NCBI GenBank assembly: GCA_031425695.1
Contig: JANPJV010000047.1
Span: 1 to 64,000, forward strand
Origin: JANPJV01 sp031425695
GTDB taxonomy: Bacteria; Pseudomonadota; Gammaproteobacteria; Xanthomonadales; SZUA-5
Reading direction: 5' to 3'
DNA length: 64,000 nt
Of the stretch, positions 52,601 to 60,612 are shown piece after piece. Every line of letters begins with the position of its first letter. Position 1 is the first letter of the stretch. Position numbers and translations under genes: made by a program. The notes beneath the pieces were generated by a model. It had not been told where the DNA came from. It did not search any database and was given only the letters and a program-made list of their open reading frames with translations.

Positions 52601-52920
52601 AAGTGCTCGGCCAGCCCGGCAACCAGACGCTGCTGGTGGTCTGGTACGCCTATCTCGACGGCGCCCAGCGCTGGCTGCTCGGCACCGGACCGATCGTCGG
52701 CGATCGCGCCACCGTGCCCATGACGATGACCCGCGGCGGGCAGTTCCCCCCGAACTTCAACCCGGCGACCGTCGTCCGCCAACCCTGGGGCACGCTGGAC
52801 ATCCGCATCCAAGGCCCCGATACCGCCCGCATCGACTGGCAAGGCACCCTCCCCGGCTACGGCACTGGCGGGCTCGACTTGGTGAGACTGAGCGGGCTGC
52901 TGGGCAAGGAGTGCGGTTAG
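49609..52920 (+). CDS. large secreted BNR-repeat propeller protein
   Basis: A 1103-residue exported protein. Signal/anchor MNKMLTGALVVAISLAITSG. At least eight BNR/sialidase-like SxDxGxxW motifs (FESLDAGGSW, LRSTDNGVHF, WRSDDGGARF, FRSNDGGRTW, YRSDNGGTSF, HRSTDGGDNF, WRSSDGGASW, FVSLDGGAHW) form a multi-bladed VPS10/GH74-like propeller over 90-840. Two tandem copies of a 115-residue module (about 851-965 and 981-1097) end the protein, each with YxPAQxGHG, WYxYLxGxxxWLxG and FPPNFNPAxVVxxPWG. GGGGGA lies ten bases before ATG 49609. Probably binds or cuts extracellular polysaccharide. Confidence 0.85.
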   Translation: MNKMLTGALVVAISLAITSGLLWTPEMSTPQPRHQRPDAPGERAAYDLARRLPAGADSIDPAWYARASEQAARLPDFSTVAGRFIGSEKSAPRWESLGPSNVGGRTRTLEFDPRNPDRMLAGGVSGGVFESLDAGGSWRPLSDDAANVNIGALVFDPVNPDTIYAGTGELYRNNQRPYAAMWGQGILRSTDNGVHFRQLLATANDNFRYVSDIVISRHNSQRLYAATNTGVWRSDDGGARFTRVLHPTDASGGLLYEGCTDLELLPGAVGADVLLASCASRSENDRYWLPGTVVPPACGGPCPAAVYRSEQADVATPGWTVVLTEPGMGRTSLAIAPSNPQIVYALAASTVPGPDRNNNGLGDYDNGLHAVFRSNDGGRTWQPRVRNSSPDVLSTYLLSYADGFEAQRCGFGNFDAYSAGWYNQAIAVNPLNPDVVWVGGMELYRSDNGGTSFGKASYWWVSSVYGVHADQHLIKFHPHYTSGLPKMFVTNDGGIGFTLQDSAPTRTGDTAACGPGAGTVPWGTLENGLTSSQFYTGAVNAAGTLYLGGLQDNGTVLKRASTPGNNFAHIFGGDGASVAIDPRSDDTLYVSYQNVSIHRSTDGGDNFTPAFNGIVDGTVFIMPFVLDGLAPDRLYAGGSRLWRTNNQGSNWVAASAPLGSSFNHRISAIAISPTDNNRLLLGNSYAIYRTASASTTNANSGFAQVSPRSGWVSSLTYDPVDANIAYATYSSFGGDHVWRSSDGGASWSAIDGSGESRLPDVPVHHLVIDPNNRSRLYVGTDIGVFVSLDGGAHWAQENAGFANVIVERLAIAPNAPGGAMLYAFTYGRGVWRAPLADFDAQAVYRIGTDSSGSFYDPAQDGHGWIIQATNLGGVTGVVATWYTYLNGEAVWLVGAAPANGDRVRIPLSITRGGNFPPNFNPANVVLEPWGEAQLVFNSRDSATVSWDSSNPAFADGSMPLTRLTVPSGAAGNAASAITACHSGTWYQPAQNGHGLQLEVLGQPGNQTLLVVWYAYLDGAQRWLLGTGPIVGDRATVPMTMTRGGQFPPNFNPATVVRQPWGTLDIRIQGPDTARIDWQGTLPGYGTGGLDLVRLSGLLGKECG

Positions 52921-52923
52921 CTT

Positions 52924-53206
<283 letters not shown>

Positions 53207-53223
53207 GAGGGCATACTGCCGCG

Positions 53224-54294
53224 ATGATCGAAACCGCACGGACCTTCCACGTACAGCTCGCTGGCAGCGGCAAGGCCTTTGACGTCGGCAGCGACGAGAC
53301 GGTGCTGGCGGCGGCGCGGCGGGCGGGGCTGGGGCTGCCTTACAGTTGTCTGTCGGGCAGCTGCGGGAGTTGCAAGGGACGCCTGGTGGAAGGCGAGGTC
53401 GCGTATCCCTACAACCCGCCGAGCGCGCTGTCGTTCGACGAACGCCAGGAGGGCCAGGCGCTGCTGTGCCAGGCGGTGCCCTTGAGCGATCTCAAGCTCG
53501 CAATCCGGGAGGTCGAGGCGGTCGCAGGGATTCCCTTGCGCCAGTTGAGCGTCAAGGTCGCCGCCAAGCATCGGCTCTGTGCGGACGTCATGGAGCTGCA
53601 ACTGCTGCCGCCGCGCAATGAGCATCTGCGCTACCTGCCCGGTCAATACCTCGACATCCTGCTGCCCGAGGGCAAGCGGCGCGCGTTCTCGATCGCCAAC
53701 GCCCCGCACCACGGGCCCACCCTGAATCTGCACGTCCGTCGAGTGCTGGGTGGTGGCTTCACCCAGTTCGTGTTCGACGAACTGAAGCTCGGCCAGTTGC
53801 TGCGCATCGAAGCGCCACTCGGCACTTTCGTCCCGCGCGAAGGCGGCGACCGACCGATCATCCTCATGGCCGGGGGCACCGGCCTCGCCCCGATCAAGGC
53901 GATCGTCGAACACCTGCTGGACGAAGCCACCCATCGCGCACTGCACGTCTACTGGGGTGCGCGCCACGTCGACGATCTCTACCTCGATACGCTCTGCCGG
54001 CAATGGCAGCGCGAGCACTCCAACCTGCGTTACACGCCGGTCCTGAGCGAAGCCAATCCGCTCGAGCGCAACCAGTTCCGCGCCGGTCACGTCCACGAGG
54101 CCGTGCTCAAGGACTTCCCCGACCTCAAGCGTTTCGACGTCTACATGAGCGGACCACCGCCCATGATCGAAGCCGGCCGCCGCGATTTCGTCGCCGCCGG
54201 CCTGCCCGAAGACCGCCTCTACTACGACTCCTTCGACTACGCCCCAGACGTCCTCGCCGCCCTCATTCGCGCCCGCGCCTCGGCGCCGGGGTAG
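53224..54294 (+). CDS. ferredoxin-NAD(P)H reductase (AscD-like)
   Basis: A 356-residue three-domain reductase as in CDP-6-deoxy-delta-3,4-glucoseen reductase and toluene-type reductases. 2Fe-2S domain with C42, C47, C50 and C82 (SCLSGSCGSC and LLCQ); FAD domain with RAFSIANAP (RxxS); NAD domain with MAGGTGLAPIKAI and SGPPPMIEA. No dideoxysugar genes nearby, so it probably feeds a Rieske or other oxygenase elsewhere. Its start comes 18 bases after the composite repeat. Confidence 0.85.
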   Translation: MIETARTFHVQLAGSGKAFDVGSDETVLAAARRAGLGLPYSCLSGSCGSCKGRLVEGEVAYPYNPPSALSFDERQEGQALLCQAVPLSDLKLAIREVEAVAGIPLRQLSVKVAAKHRLCADVMELQLLPPRNEHLRYLPGQYLDILLPEGKRRAFSIANAPHHGPTLNLHVRRVLGGGFTQFVFDELKLGQLLRIEAPLGTFVPREGGDRPIILMAGGTGLAPIKAIVEHLLDEATHRALHVYWGARHVDDLYLDTLCRQWQREHSNLRYTPVLSEANPLERNQFRAGHVHEAVLKDFPDLKRFDVYMSGPPPMIEAGRRDFVAAGLPEDRLYYDSFDYAPDVLAALIRARASAPG

Positions 54295-54310
54295 GCAGGA
54301 AAGATCAAAC

Positions 54311-54455
54311 GCAAAGCATCCGCAGATTACACAGATGAAAAGCGGATAAGTGCAGATTAAGGCCGGAAAACTGGGCTGGTTTCCGGCCGTGCCCGACCGC
54401 GCAGAGCCCAACCTGATTGGCTTCCAATCCGCTCTTGTCCGCTTCTTCTTTGCTT
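54311..54455. repeat. degenerate R4-type inverted repeat with internal hairpin
   Basis: AAAGCATCCGCAGATTACAC and AGATGAAAAGCGGATAA on the left match a poorly kept right arm (AATCCGCTCTTGTCCGCTTC). GGCCGGAAA at 54361-54369 pairs with TTTCCGGCC at 54380-54388 between them. Part of the 316-base gap 54295-54610; the remainder shows nothing. Confidence 0.55.
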
Positions 54456-54610
54456 CTACCTGCGTACTGCGGAAGTCTGACTTTCCTGGGTCTCTGCTTT
54501 GAGCTCTCGAGCGTGCCGTGCTTCTGCCGGGAACATCTGCGGCATCCTTGGGTCGGATGCGATTCAGCGCGCACATCGCATCATGGTCGCGCACACTCCG
54601 GCCGAGCGAG

Positions 54611-54922
54611 ATGGCGATGCGTACGATTCTTTTTTGCATGCTGATGTTGGCCGCGGTCGACGCGATGGCCATGCGCTGTGGCAAGCAGTTGGTAACGCAG
54701 GGCATGAATCGCTTCCAGGTGCTGGAGCGATGCGGCGAACCGGATGATCGGAATCGGCGTTTTGAGGTGCGCTATCGGCGCGTCAGCGAGGACGAGTCGG
54801 CGGCGTACGAGGTCGAGGTCGAGGAGTGGTTCTACGCAGGCGGTCCGCGTGATCTTGATAAGCGCCTGATTTTCGTCGACGGGCGAATGGTCCGCGAAGA
54901 CGTGCCCGGCCCGACGGGGTGA
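54611..54922 (+). CDS. secreted DUF2845 protein
   Basis: A 103-residue exported protein. MAMRTILFCMLMLAAVDAMA is a signal peptide (the second ATG at 54617 is an alternative start). The mature part MRCGKQLVTQGMNRFQVLERCGEPDD is the DUF2845 start (two Cys, GxxxxxVLxxCGEP), followed by the EEWFYAGGPRDLDKRLIFVDGR pattern. Small periplasmic protein, function unknown. Confidence 0.85.
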   Translation: MAMRTILFCMLMLAAVDAMAMRCGKQLVTQGMNRFQVLERCGEPDDRNRRFEVRYRRVSEDESAAYEVEVEEWFYAGGPRDLDKRLIFVDGRMVREDVPGPTG

Positions 54923-55090
54923 AGCTGGTAGTTGGTTGTTGGTTCCTGGTTGTTGGTAAGAGCGACACGCCCAGCCGACACCCAGCACCGTCAAACGCAG
55001 GTTGTTGGTTGTCGGTTGCAGGTTCCTGGTACAGAGCGAAGGACTGCTCCGTACCCAACCAGCAACCAGCAACCAACAACCAGCAACCAA
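54923..55090. repeat. heptamer-type inverted repeat (GGTTGTTGG family)
   Basis: Left part GGTTGTTGGTTCCTGGTTGT with TGG near 54930-54958 and a second block GCAGGTTGTTGGTTGTCGG near 55000; right part has ACCAACCAGCAACCAGCAAC and CAACAACCAGCAACCAA (55059-55090). Words have period 7. Lies after the DUF2845 stop and before the lipoprotein gene end (convergent). Confidence 0.7.
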
Positions 55091-55093
55091 TCC

Positions 55094-55552
55094 TTACAGG
55101 CGACGCTCGGCGGCAACCTTGGCGGCATCGCGAATCGCCGTGGCGGCAGCCTTGTCGGCTTCGTATACGGCGTCAGCAGTGCTGTTGCATGCGTCTTTCT
55201 CGTTGCCGGTGAACGCATCGCACTTCTCTTTCGAGACTTTCTGGCGGCCGTCGGCCTCGGCGACCATGACGTCGTACTGCGCGTCGGCCGCCTTGATCAT
55301 GGCTTCCGATTCCGCTTCAGTGAGCTCCTGGCGAGCTTCGCCGGCGGTCTCGTTGAGCGCCTGTGCCGCTTCGGCAACTTCCTCATTGGCCGCAGCGACT
55401 TCCTTGTCCGCCTCGATCTTCGCTTCGGTCACTTCCCTGGAAGCCTCCTGGCGAGCCTCGGCCACATCCTTGGCGGTATCGGCCGGTTTTTCTTGGCACG
55501 CGCTAAGAGCGAAGGCAGAGATCAGGGCAAGCGAGAGATTGCGCATCTTCAT
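55094..55552 (-). CDS. Ala/Glu-rich coiled-coil lipoprotein
   Basis: A 152-residue lipoprotein. Signal MKMRNLSLALISAFALSAC ends in lipobox LSAC. A long helical heptad-like domain (AEARQEASREVTEAKIEADK) follows, with two Cys late (EKCDAF, KDACNST). GGAG is six bases before ATG 55552. Parallels the lipoprotein at 40057 and lies upstream of an entericidin; probably outer-membrane related. Confidence 0.75.
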   Translation of the reverse strand: MKMRNLSLALISAFALSACQEKPADTAKDVAEARQEASREVTEAKIEADKEVAAANEEVAEAAQALNETAGEARQELTEAESEAMIKAADAQYDVMVAEADGRQKVSKEKCDAFTGNEKDACNSTADAVYEADKAAATAIRDAAKVAAERRL

Positions 55553-55661
55553 GAAAAACTCCAGGCGAAAGTGAATGGTGATGGAACATCCGGGGTCCGA
55601 CGCCACGCGTCATCCCGGTCAAAACTGCGGCACGTCCCTGTGCCGTCATGGGAACCGCTGA

Positions 55662-55811
55662 TCAATCGTGCTGCTCAGCTTCTTCCTGGATTTCTTCGCC
55701 GACTTTTTCGACGTCCTCACCCAGGCCCTTGGTGGTGTTGCACGCGGCCGTGGCGAAAGCCATCGCCACGACCAGCAGGAACAGCGAGCTCTTGCGGAAT
55801 TGATTATTCAT
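55662..55811 (-). CDS. entericidin A/B family lipoprotein (49 aa)
   Basis: A 49-residue lipoprotein on the minus strand, too short for ordinary gene calls. Its start is MNNQFRKSSLFLLVVAMAF, and ATAAC is the lipobox; the mature part begins CNTTKGLGEDVEKVGEEIQ, the entericidin core (CNTxxGxGxDVxxxGxxIxxxA). GGAGATCCAC before ATG 55811 is a good ribosome-binding site. Entericidins are small envelope lipoproteins with antidote/toxin history in enterics; only a single copy is seen. Confidence 0.88.
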   Translation of the reverse strand: MNNQFRKSSLFLLVVAMAFATAACNTTKGLGEDVEKVGEEIQEEAEQHD

Positions 55812-56035
55812 GTGGATCTCCAAATTTTTGGGGCACTGGCGAACTTACCCGCAGATGGTGCGGGACCATGAAACTGCTGCGGGAGCTTTACCACCAGCCC
55901 CCGCTTAAACGTCGTCCATGACCGGGTGTGCTGCCAACCGTTGTGACTGTCCACAGTCGAGCTCGAGATTAAGGAGCGCGACGGGGAGCGTCAGTACGCT
56001 AGCGAACATTGCCATAGCGGCCGTGAGGGTTTCGC

Positions 56036-56929
56036 TCACGCCCGCTCGCCGGACACCCGCAGCTCGCGGGGAAGCTGCCGACGCGTGGCCAGGCTGGCCG
56101 GCGGTGGCGGTCCGAGCATGCGTTCGTAGATCGTGATGTCTTCGCGATAGCAACTGCAGGCAGCCGCTTCGAGTCCAGGGCGATCGAGTACGGTGATATC
56201 GCCGCGGCGGTAGCTGATCAGCCCCTGTCGCTGCAGCATCCCGGCGGCATTGGTCACCCCGACCCGACGCACGCCGAGCATGTACGAGAGGAACTCGTGA
56301 GTGACGTGGAACTGGTCCGCATGCGCACGATCGTGGGTCATCAGCAGCCAGCGCGCGAGCCGCGCCACCAGCACGTGGAAACGCGTGCATGCCGTCGATT
56401 GCGCGAACTGGTTCATGAGCACGTAAATGTAGCGGTTGAGATGCCAGCGCAATTGCCCGCAGCGCTCCAGCTCTTCCTGGAAAATCTGCGCGTCGAGGCG
56501 CAAGGCGGTTCCGGTGCCCTGCACGAGACCACGCATCGAGGTGGCGTCGACGCCGAGCACTAGCGATACCCCGAGCATGCCCTCATTGCCGACCAGCCCG
56601 ACTTCCAGGCTGGCGTGCCCCTCGCCCGGTGTCAGCAGCGAGATGAAGCTGTCGAGCGGGAAATAGACTTGGGTAACGGCATCCCCCTGCTCGTACAGCA
56701 CCTGGCCGAACACCAGTTCAACTTCGGCACAACGCGATAGCACCCGCTCGCGGTCGCGGCGAGGCAGGGCGCTGAGCAGGCGATTGCTGATGGGGCGTTT
56801 GCCGTGGGGCACGCAGATCTCCGTTGGGGCCGGTGCGGCGCGGCCGTGATCGCGCGGCAGCTGGCGGACTGCTTGACTGTTGACCACGGTATCGACGCGC
56901 CGTGGCGACGTCGGTCTGCTAGCGAACAT
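56036..56929 (-). CDS. Crp/Fnr-family transcriptional regulator
   Basis: A 297-residue regulator. A cNMP-binding-like domain (SNRLLSALPRRDRERVLSRC, YEQGDAVTQVYFPLDSFISLL, EVGLVGNEGMLGVSLVLG) is followed by a Crp-type helix-turn-helix (TRFHVLVARLARWLLM, LSYMLGVRRVGVTNAAGML). The N-terminus is longer than usual; starts 56929 or further downstream are possible. No Fnr iron-sulfur cysteines. Such proteins often respond to membrane, NO or starvation signals. Confidence 0.8.
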   Translation of the reverse strand: MFASRPTSPRRVDTVVNSQAVRQLPRDHGRAAPAPTEICVPHGKRPISNRLLSALPRRDRERVLSRCAEVELVFGQVLYEQGDAVTQVYFPLDSFISLLTPGEGHASLEVGLVGNEGMLGVSLVLGVDATSMRGLVQGTGTALRLDAQIFQEELERCGQLRWHLNRYIYVLMNQFAQSTACTRFHVLVARLARWLLMTHDRAHADQFHVTHEFLSYMLGVRRVGVTNAAGMLQRQGLISYRRGDITVLDRPGLEAAACSCYREDITIYERMLGPPPPASLATRRQLPRELRVSGERA

Positions 56930-57071
56930 AGGGTGTGCGCGTCCGCCGCCGGCAAACCTCCGGGTGTGTACGCCAGCGCACCGACTTGGCAGCATGCGTA
57001 CGCGCTTGATTCAAGTCGCAAGAGCACGTCGGATGCTTCGATCCGATCCATTTATTACCCAAGGAATGTCC

Positions 57072-57221
57072 ATGAACCTGAACATCAGTATCGGACCACT
57101 GCTCGCGCTGATCGCCGGCATCCTGATCCTCGTCCAGCCGCGCCTGCTCAACTACATCGTCGCGATCTACCTCATCGTGATCGGCCTGCTCGGACTGTTC
57201 GGCAAGTCGCTGGGGATATAG
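57072..57221 (+). CDS. DUF3096 small membrane protein
   Basis: A 49-residue protein of two hydrophobic helices: MNLNISIGPLLALIAGILIL then PRLLNYIVAIYLIVIGLLGL. Matches the DUF3096 pattern. AAGGA at 57061-57065 supports ATG 57072 over ATG 57066. Divergent from the Crp-type regulator. Function unknown. Confidence 0.8.
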   Translation: MNLNISIGPLLALIAGILILVQPRLLNYIVAIYLIVIGLLGLFGKSLGI

Positions 57222-57229
57222 GTTTACCT

Positions 57230-57323
57230 TCCGTAGGTCATGTTGCCCGCGCCAGCGGGCTACTTGACGGCTTTGATCGGCGACAGTGAAGTAGCCCGCT
57301 GGCGCGGGCAGCATCGACCACGA
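57230..57323. repeat. REP-like inverted pair (family R1)
   Basis: CCGTAGGTCATGTTGCCCGC with GCGGGCTACTTGACGG, and an inverted unit GTAGCCCGCTGGCGCGGGCA; the right outer end is degraded (GCATCGACCACG). Lies between the convergent DUF3096 and MAPEG genes. Confidence 0.75.
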
Positions 57324-57337
57324 AAATAGCTGCCGCC

Positions 57338-57739
57338 CTACGCCACCGCCATCCAGATGCGCGCCAGCTCGCGGATGCCGAATAGCCAGAGCAGCACGGT
57401 GGCGAGCGCGGAAACCGTGAAGCCGAAGCCGCGCCGGGCGGGGGAGTGCTGATAGCCGACGGCGTAAAGCACGCGGCCGACCAGCCAGATCGCGCCGAGG
57501 GCGGCAGGGAAAGCGTCGCTGCCGTAGGCCGAGGCGACCAACAGTGCCGGCAGGAAGATGCCGAACTGCTCGAGCGTATTCATCTGGATGCGCACGGCGC
57601 GCTCGAGGCCGCCGTCACCGGTCATCGCCGGCGCATCGATCCCGCTACGCCGCCGCTGCAGACCGACATTGACCATCAGCAACATCTGCAGCAACGCGCT
57701 GCCGAGCAATACATGTGCCGTCCACCCTGGAATGCTCAT
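57338..57739 (-). CDS. MAPEG family membrane protein
   Basis: A 133-residue membrane protein with four hydrophobic helices. MAPEG marks: RAVRIQMNTLEQFGIFLPALL, GRVLYAVGYQHSPARRG. GAGGA precedes ATG 57739. The gene is nine bases after the peroxiredoxin gene stop, so one transcript is likely. MAPEG proteins bind glutathione and may act as peroxidases or transferases, which fits the partnership. Confidence 0.85.
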   Translation of the reverse strand: MSIPGWTAHVLLGSALLQMLLMVNVGLQRRRSGIDAPAMTGDGGLERAVRIQMNTLEQFGIFLPALLVASAYGSDAFPAALGAIWLVGRVLYAVGYQHSPARRGFGFTVSALATVLLWLFGIRELARIWMAVA

Positions 57740-57748
57740 CGGGATTCC

Positions 57749-58240
57749 TCAGGCCTTGGTGCGGGTCTTTTTCACCGACGCCTCGCCACGCAGCCGGGCG
57801 AGCACTTCCTCGACATGTCCGGGCACCTTGACCTTTGGCCAGACGTGTTCGATACGGCCGTCGCCCCCGACAATGAAAGTCGCGCGCTGGGTGCCGAAAT
57901 ACTTGCGTCCGTAAAGGCTCTTTTCGACCCAGACGCCGTAGGCATCAAGGAGCTGGTGCTCAGGGTCCGCGAGCAAGGGAAAATTTAGCTCGAATTTCTT
58001 GGCAAAGCGCTGATGCGAAGCCACGGGATCGCCACTGACCGCATAGACCCGCACCCCGAGCGCAGCAAACTCGTCGCGATGATCACGCACCGCGCACACC
58101 TCGGCGGTGCATCCGGAGGTGTCGTCTTTTGGATAGAAAAACAGCACGTAGCGTTCCCCGGCGATCAAGCCCGAGCTGACTGTGCCGGCGCTGTCGCTCG
58201 GCAGTTCGAAATCCGGTGCGCGATCACCAACGTCGAGCAT
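57749..58240 (-). CDS. bcp: peroxiredoxin (Bcp/PrxQ type)
   Basis: A 163-residue thiol peroxidase. DTSGCTAEVCAVRD holds the peroxidatic C44 and resolving C49. The C-terminal Lys-rich tail (EASVKKTRTKA) is an addition. AGGA precedes ATG 58240. Reduces peroxides in the cytoplasm; first in an operon with the MAPEG gene. Confidence 0.92.
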   Translation of the reverse strand: MLDVGDRAPDFELPSDSAGTVSSGLIAGERYVLFFYPKDDTSGCTAEVCAVRDHRDEFAALGVRVYAVSGDPVASHQRFAKKFELNFPLLADPEHQLLDAYGVWVEKSLYGRKYFGTQRATFIVGGDGRIEHVWPKVKVPGHVEEVLARLRGEASVKKTRTKA

Positions 58241-58392
58241 GTTTGTCCTGGGGTGGGAAAGCTTGCTGGAACATAACTGCGCGCGGGCGCGTCCACAATC
58301 ACATCACGACTTATGAGCGCTTGCGCACCGAACCTGCACGGGGCGGGTCCTAGTCTGCACTTCGAAGCCACGCAGAAATAAAGGGAACGCGC

Positions 58393-58767
58393 ATGAACCG
58401 CAATGAATCCAACGGCCGCACCGAAGATGTGGTGGTCGTCAGCAATGGCAACGGTGTCCACAAGCTCGATACCGCACCGGCAGAAGACACGTCGGGGAAG
58501 ACCGATTTTTCCGACAAGCTCGCGCAGGTCAGCGACAAGATCGTGCTCGGGGCGCACAAGGCGCAGGAGAAGATTGTCGATTTCGGTCACAAGGTGGCGG
58601 AAAAGGCCGGGCAGGCCAAGGATAAGGCCGGCGTGTTGGGCGAGCAGGCTTTCGACCAGGCCAAATACTTTGGTGGCGAAGTCGGCGTCCAGGCGCGGAC
58701 GCATCCCCTGCTGCTGGTCGGCGTCGCCGTGGTTGCCGGCGCCCTGATCGCGCGCATCGGTCGCTGA
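58393..58767 (+). CDS. DUF883/ElaB-like membrane-anchored protein
   Basis: A 124-residue protein with a long helical middle (KLAQVSDKIVLGAHKAQEKI, VAEKAGQAKDKAGVLGEQAF) and one C-terminal transmembrane helix (LLLVGVAVVAGALIAR). Such tail-anchored proteins occur as stress or ribosome-hibernation partners. AAAGGGA before ATG 58393. It is three bases from the next gene (58771). Family call is tentative. Confidence 0.65.
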   Translation: MNRNESNGRTEDVVVVSNGNGVHKLDTAPAEDTSGKTDFSDKLAQVSDKIVLGAHKAQEKIVDFGHKVAEKAGQAKDKAGVLGEQAFDQAKYFGGEVGVQARTHPLLLVGVAVVAGALIARIGR

Positions 58768-58770
58768 GCC

Positions 58771-59163
58771 ATGGCGACCGCCCGCACTGAACATCTCGAG
58801 ACGCCGTCGCCGAGGCCGCGCCGCAAGCGCGTGCGCAGCACCTTGTTGCAGCGGACTTTTGGACCCGAATCGGCGCTACAGCACACCTTCGGTCCCGAAT
58901 CGGCCCTGCGCGAACGCCTCGATCGGCTCGCCGAGCATCCCAAGGGTGAGCTGTACCTCGGTGCGGGTGTGCTCGGGATGCTCTCGATCCTGGCCATCCC
59001 GCCGCGTGGCTGGGCGGCTATCGGGGGCGGCTTGTTCGGCGCCACCGCATGGCTGATCCGTGCGCCCATCGGCGCGGTCGTGATCGGCGTTCTCCTGGCG
59101 AAAAACTGGTCCGATCCTGACGACCGCATCGTCGCGACGCAGGCGCGGGTGCAACAGGACTGA
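58771..59163 (+). CDS. membrane protein with tandem decapeptide repeat
   Basis: A 130-residue protein: basic N-terminus, a direct repeat TFGPESAL-QH-TFGPESAL at residues 29-46, then two hydrophobic helices (GELYLGAGVLGMLSILAIPP, GAVVIGVLLAKNW). Encoded three bases after the ElaB-like gene, so probably co-translated. The DNA of the repeat differs in third positions (gacccgaatcggcg vs gtcccgaatcggcc), showing age. No family recognised. Confidence 0.7.
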   Translation: MATARTEHLETPSPRPRRKRVRSTLLQRTFGPESALQHTFGPESALRERLDRLAEHPKGELYLGAGVLGMLSILAIPPRGWAAIGGGLFGATAWLIRAPIGAVVIGVLLAKNWSDPDDRIVATQARVQQD

Positions 59164-59169
59164 ACTCAT

Positions 59170-59217
59170 CGATCCCACGGAAGCTGCGCCCGGGAGTCCG
59201 GCGCTTCCGTGGGATCG
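59170..59217 (+). terminator. strong hairpin after the two-gene unit
   Basis: CGATCCCACGGAAGC (59170-59184) pairs perfectly with GCTTCCGTGGGATCG (59203-59217), an 18-base loop between. Located six bases after the stop. No T tract, but a probable terminator or processing site. Confidence 0.6.
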
Positions 59218-59294
59218 GCGGGGCCAGCAGAACAACTGGCCCACGCGTCGTTTGGCTATGTTCGAGTGACTCGAACTGCAACGGATGAAATCGC

Positions 59295-60500
59295 TTGGAC
59301 CTGAAAAGCGGCTACCCCTTCTGGGCAATCAAGAACGGCCTGATCGCGGCCTATCCCAAGCTGCGTGAGCAGCTCGAGGTCGACACGTTGATCATCGGGG
59401 GCGGCGTCACTGCCGCATTGATCGCACGCGAGCTCGACGCCGCCGGCGTTGAGGTCGCCGTCGTCGAGAAGCGCGATATCGGCTGGGGAAGCACCAGCGC
59501 CAGCACCGCATTGCTTCAATATGAGATCGACACCGAGTACCTGGAGCTCGCGCGGATGCTCGGGCCGGAGGCGGCCAGGCAGGCATATCTCGCCTGTGTG
59601 GATTCGGTGCGTACGGTACAGAAGCTCGCGCGGAGCTACCGCGGGGTTGAAGTCTTTCCGCTCAAGAGTTTGTATTTCGCGAGCCATTTCTGGCACGCAC
59701 CGCGGCTGCGTAAGGAACATGCAGCACGCTCCAGTATCGGCATCGAGATCGATCTGATCGAGTCGGACATGCTGCGCCGGAAGCATGGCATCGACGCCAG
59801 CGTGGGCCTGCTAAGCCATGTGGCGGCGACGCTCGACCCCTATCAGCTGACCTACGCGATATTTTCGAAACTGCGGCGCGCAGGCGTGGCCATCCACGAT
59901 CACACCGCGATGACGGGGTTCAAATCGCGGCGCGGCGGGGTCGACGTCGAGTTCGACACCGGAGCGACCGTACGCTGCCGTCAGCTGGTCCTCGCGTGCG
60001 GCTACGAAGCGCAGAGGTGGCTTGAGCAGTTGGTTGCGAGCAACCGCTCGAGTTATGCCTATGTCACCGACCCGCAGGACGAGCTCGGGACGCTCGACGA
60101 ATGCATGATCTGGGAATCCGCGCGACCGTACCTCTACCTGCGGCGCACCCGCGACCGCCGCATCGTGATTGGCGGCGAAGACGATGCAATCGACATCCCC
60201 GCAAGACGCGACGCCCGGCTCGCCAAGAAAGTAGAGCGCCTACGCCAGCGCGCGAATAAGTTACTGCCTGATATGAACTGGACGCCCGCCTTTGCATGGG
60301 CCGGCACGTTCGCCGAAACCAAGGATGGCCTTCCCTGGTTTGGTCCGCATGAGCAGCATGGCCCACACGTCCATTTCGCCATGGCTTACGGCGGCAATGG
60401 GATCACCTACAGCCAGCTCGGCGCGGAGATCTTCGCGCAGACATTGCGCGGGGAGAAGCATCCCTTGCAGAAACTGTTTTCGTTCCTGCGCACGTCGTAG
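59295..60500 (+). CDS. FAD-dependent DAO-family oxidoreductase
   Basis: A 401-residue flavoprotein. FAD motif DTLIIGGGVTAALIARELDAAG (30-51) then the second E in VVEKRDIGWGSTSAST. DAO-type C-terminus: FAMAYGGNGITYSQLGAEIF. The frame opens only after a stop at 59286-59288, so TTG 59295 is the first usable start and matches the family (MDLKSGYPFW). No signal peptide. Probably an amino acid or amine oxidase; substrate unknown. Confidence 0.85.
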   Translation: MDLKSGYPFWAIKNGLIAAYPKLREQLEVDTLIIGGGVTAALIARELDAAGVEVAVVEKRDIGWGSTSASTALLQYEIDTEYLELARMLGPEAARQAYLACVDSVRTVQKLARSYRGVEVFPLKSLYFASHFWHAPRLRKEHAARSSIGIEIDLIESDMLRRKHGIDASVGLLSHVAATLDPYQLTYAIFSKLRRAGVAIHDHTAMTGFKSRRGGVDVEFDTGATVRCRQLVLACGYEAQRWLEQLVASNRSSYAYVTDPQDELGTLDECMIWESARPYLYLRRTRDRRIVIGGEDDAIDIPARRDARLAKKVERLRQRANKLLPDMNWTPAFAWAGTFAETKDGLPWFGPHEQHGPHVHFAMAYGGNGITYSQLGAEIFAQTLRGEKHPLQKLFSFLRTS

Positions 60501-60520
60501 GGAACTTAGGATGTGCTCAT

Positions 60521-60598
60521 GGTGGGTCTGCGCTGTGCGCGGACGCCTTTGACCGAACATTCTCAAAAGCGTCCCCGCGCGCAGCGCAGACCCACCAA
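60521..60598. repeat. REP-like inverted pair (family R2)
   Basis: GGTGGGTCTGCGCTGTGCGC with GGACGCCTTT, and inverted AAAAGCGTCCCCGCGCGCAG with CGCAGACCCACC. Lies between the convergent FAD oxidoreductase and GlsB-like genes. Confidence 0.8.
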
Positions 60599-60612
60599 CC
60601 CCAAGCCAGAGC

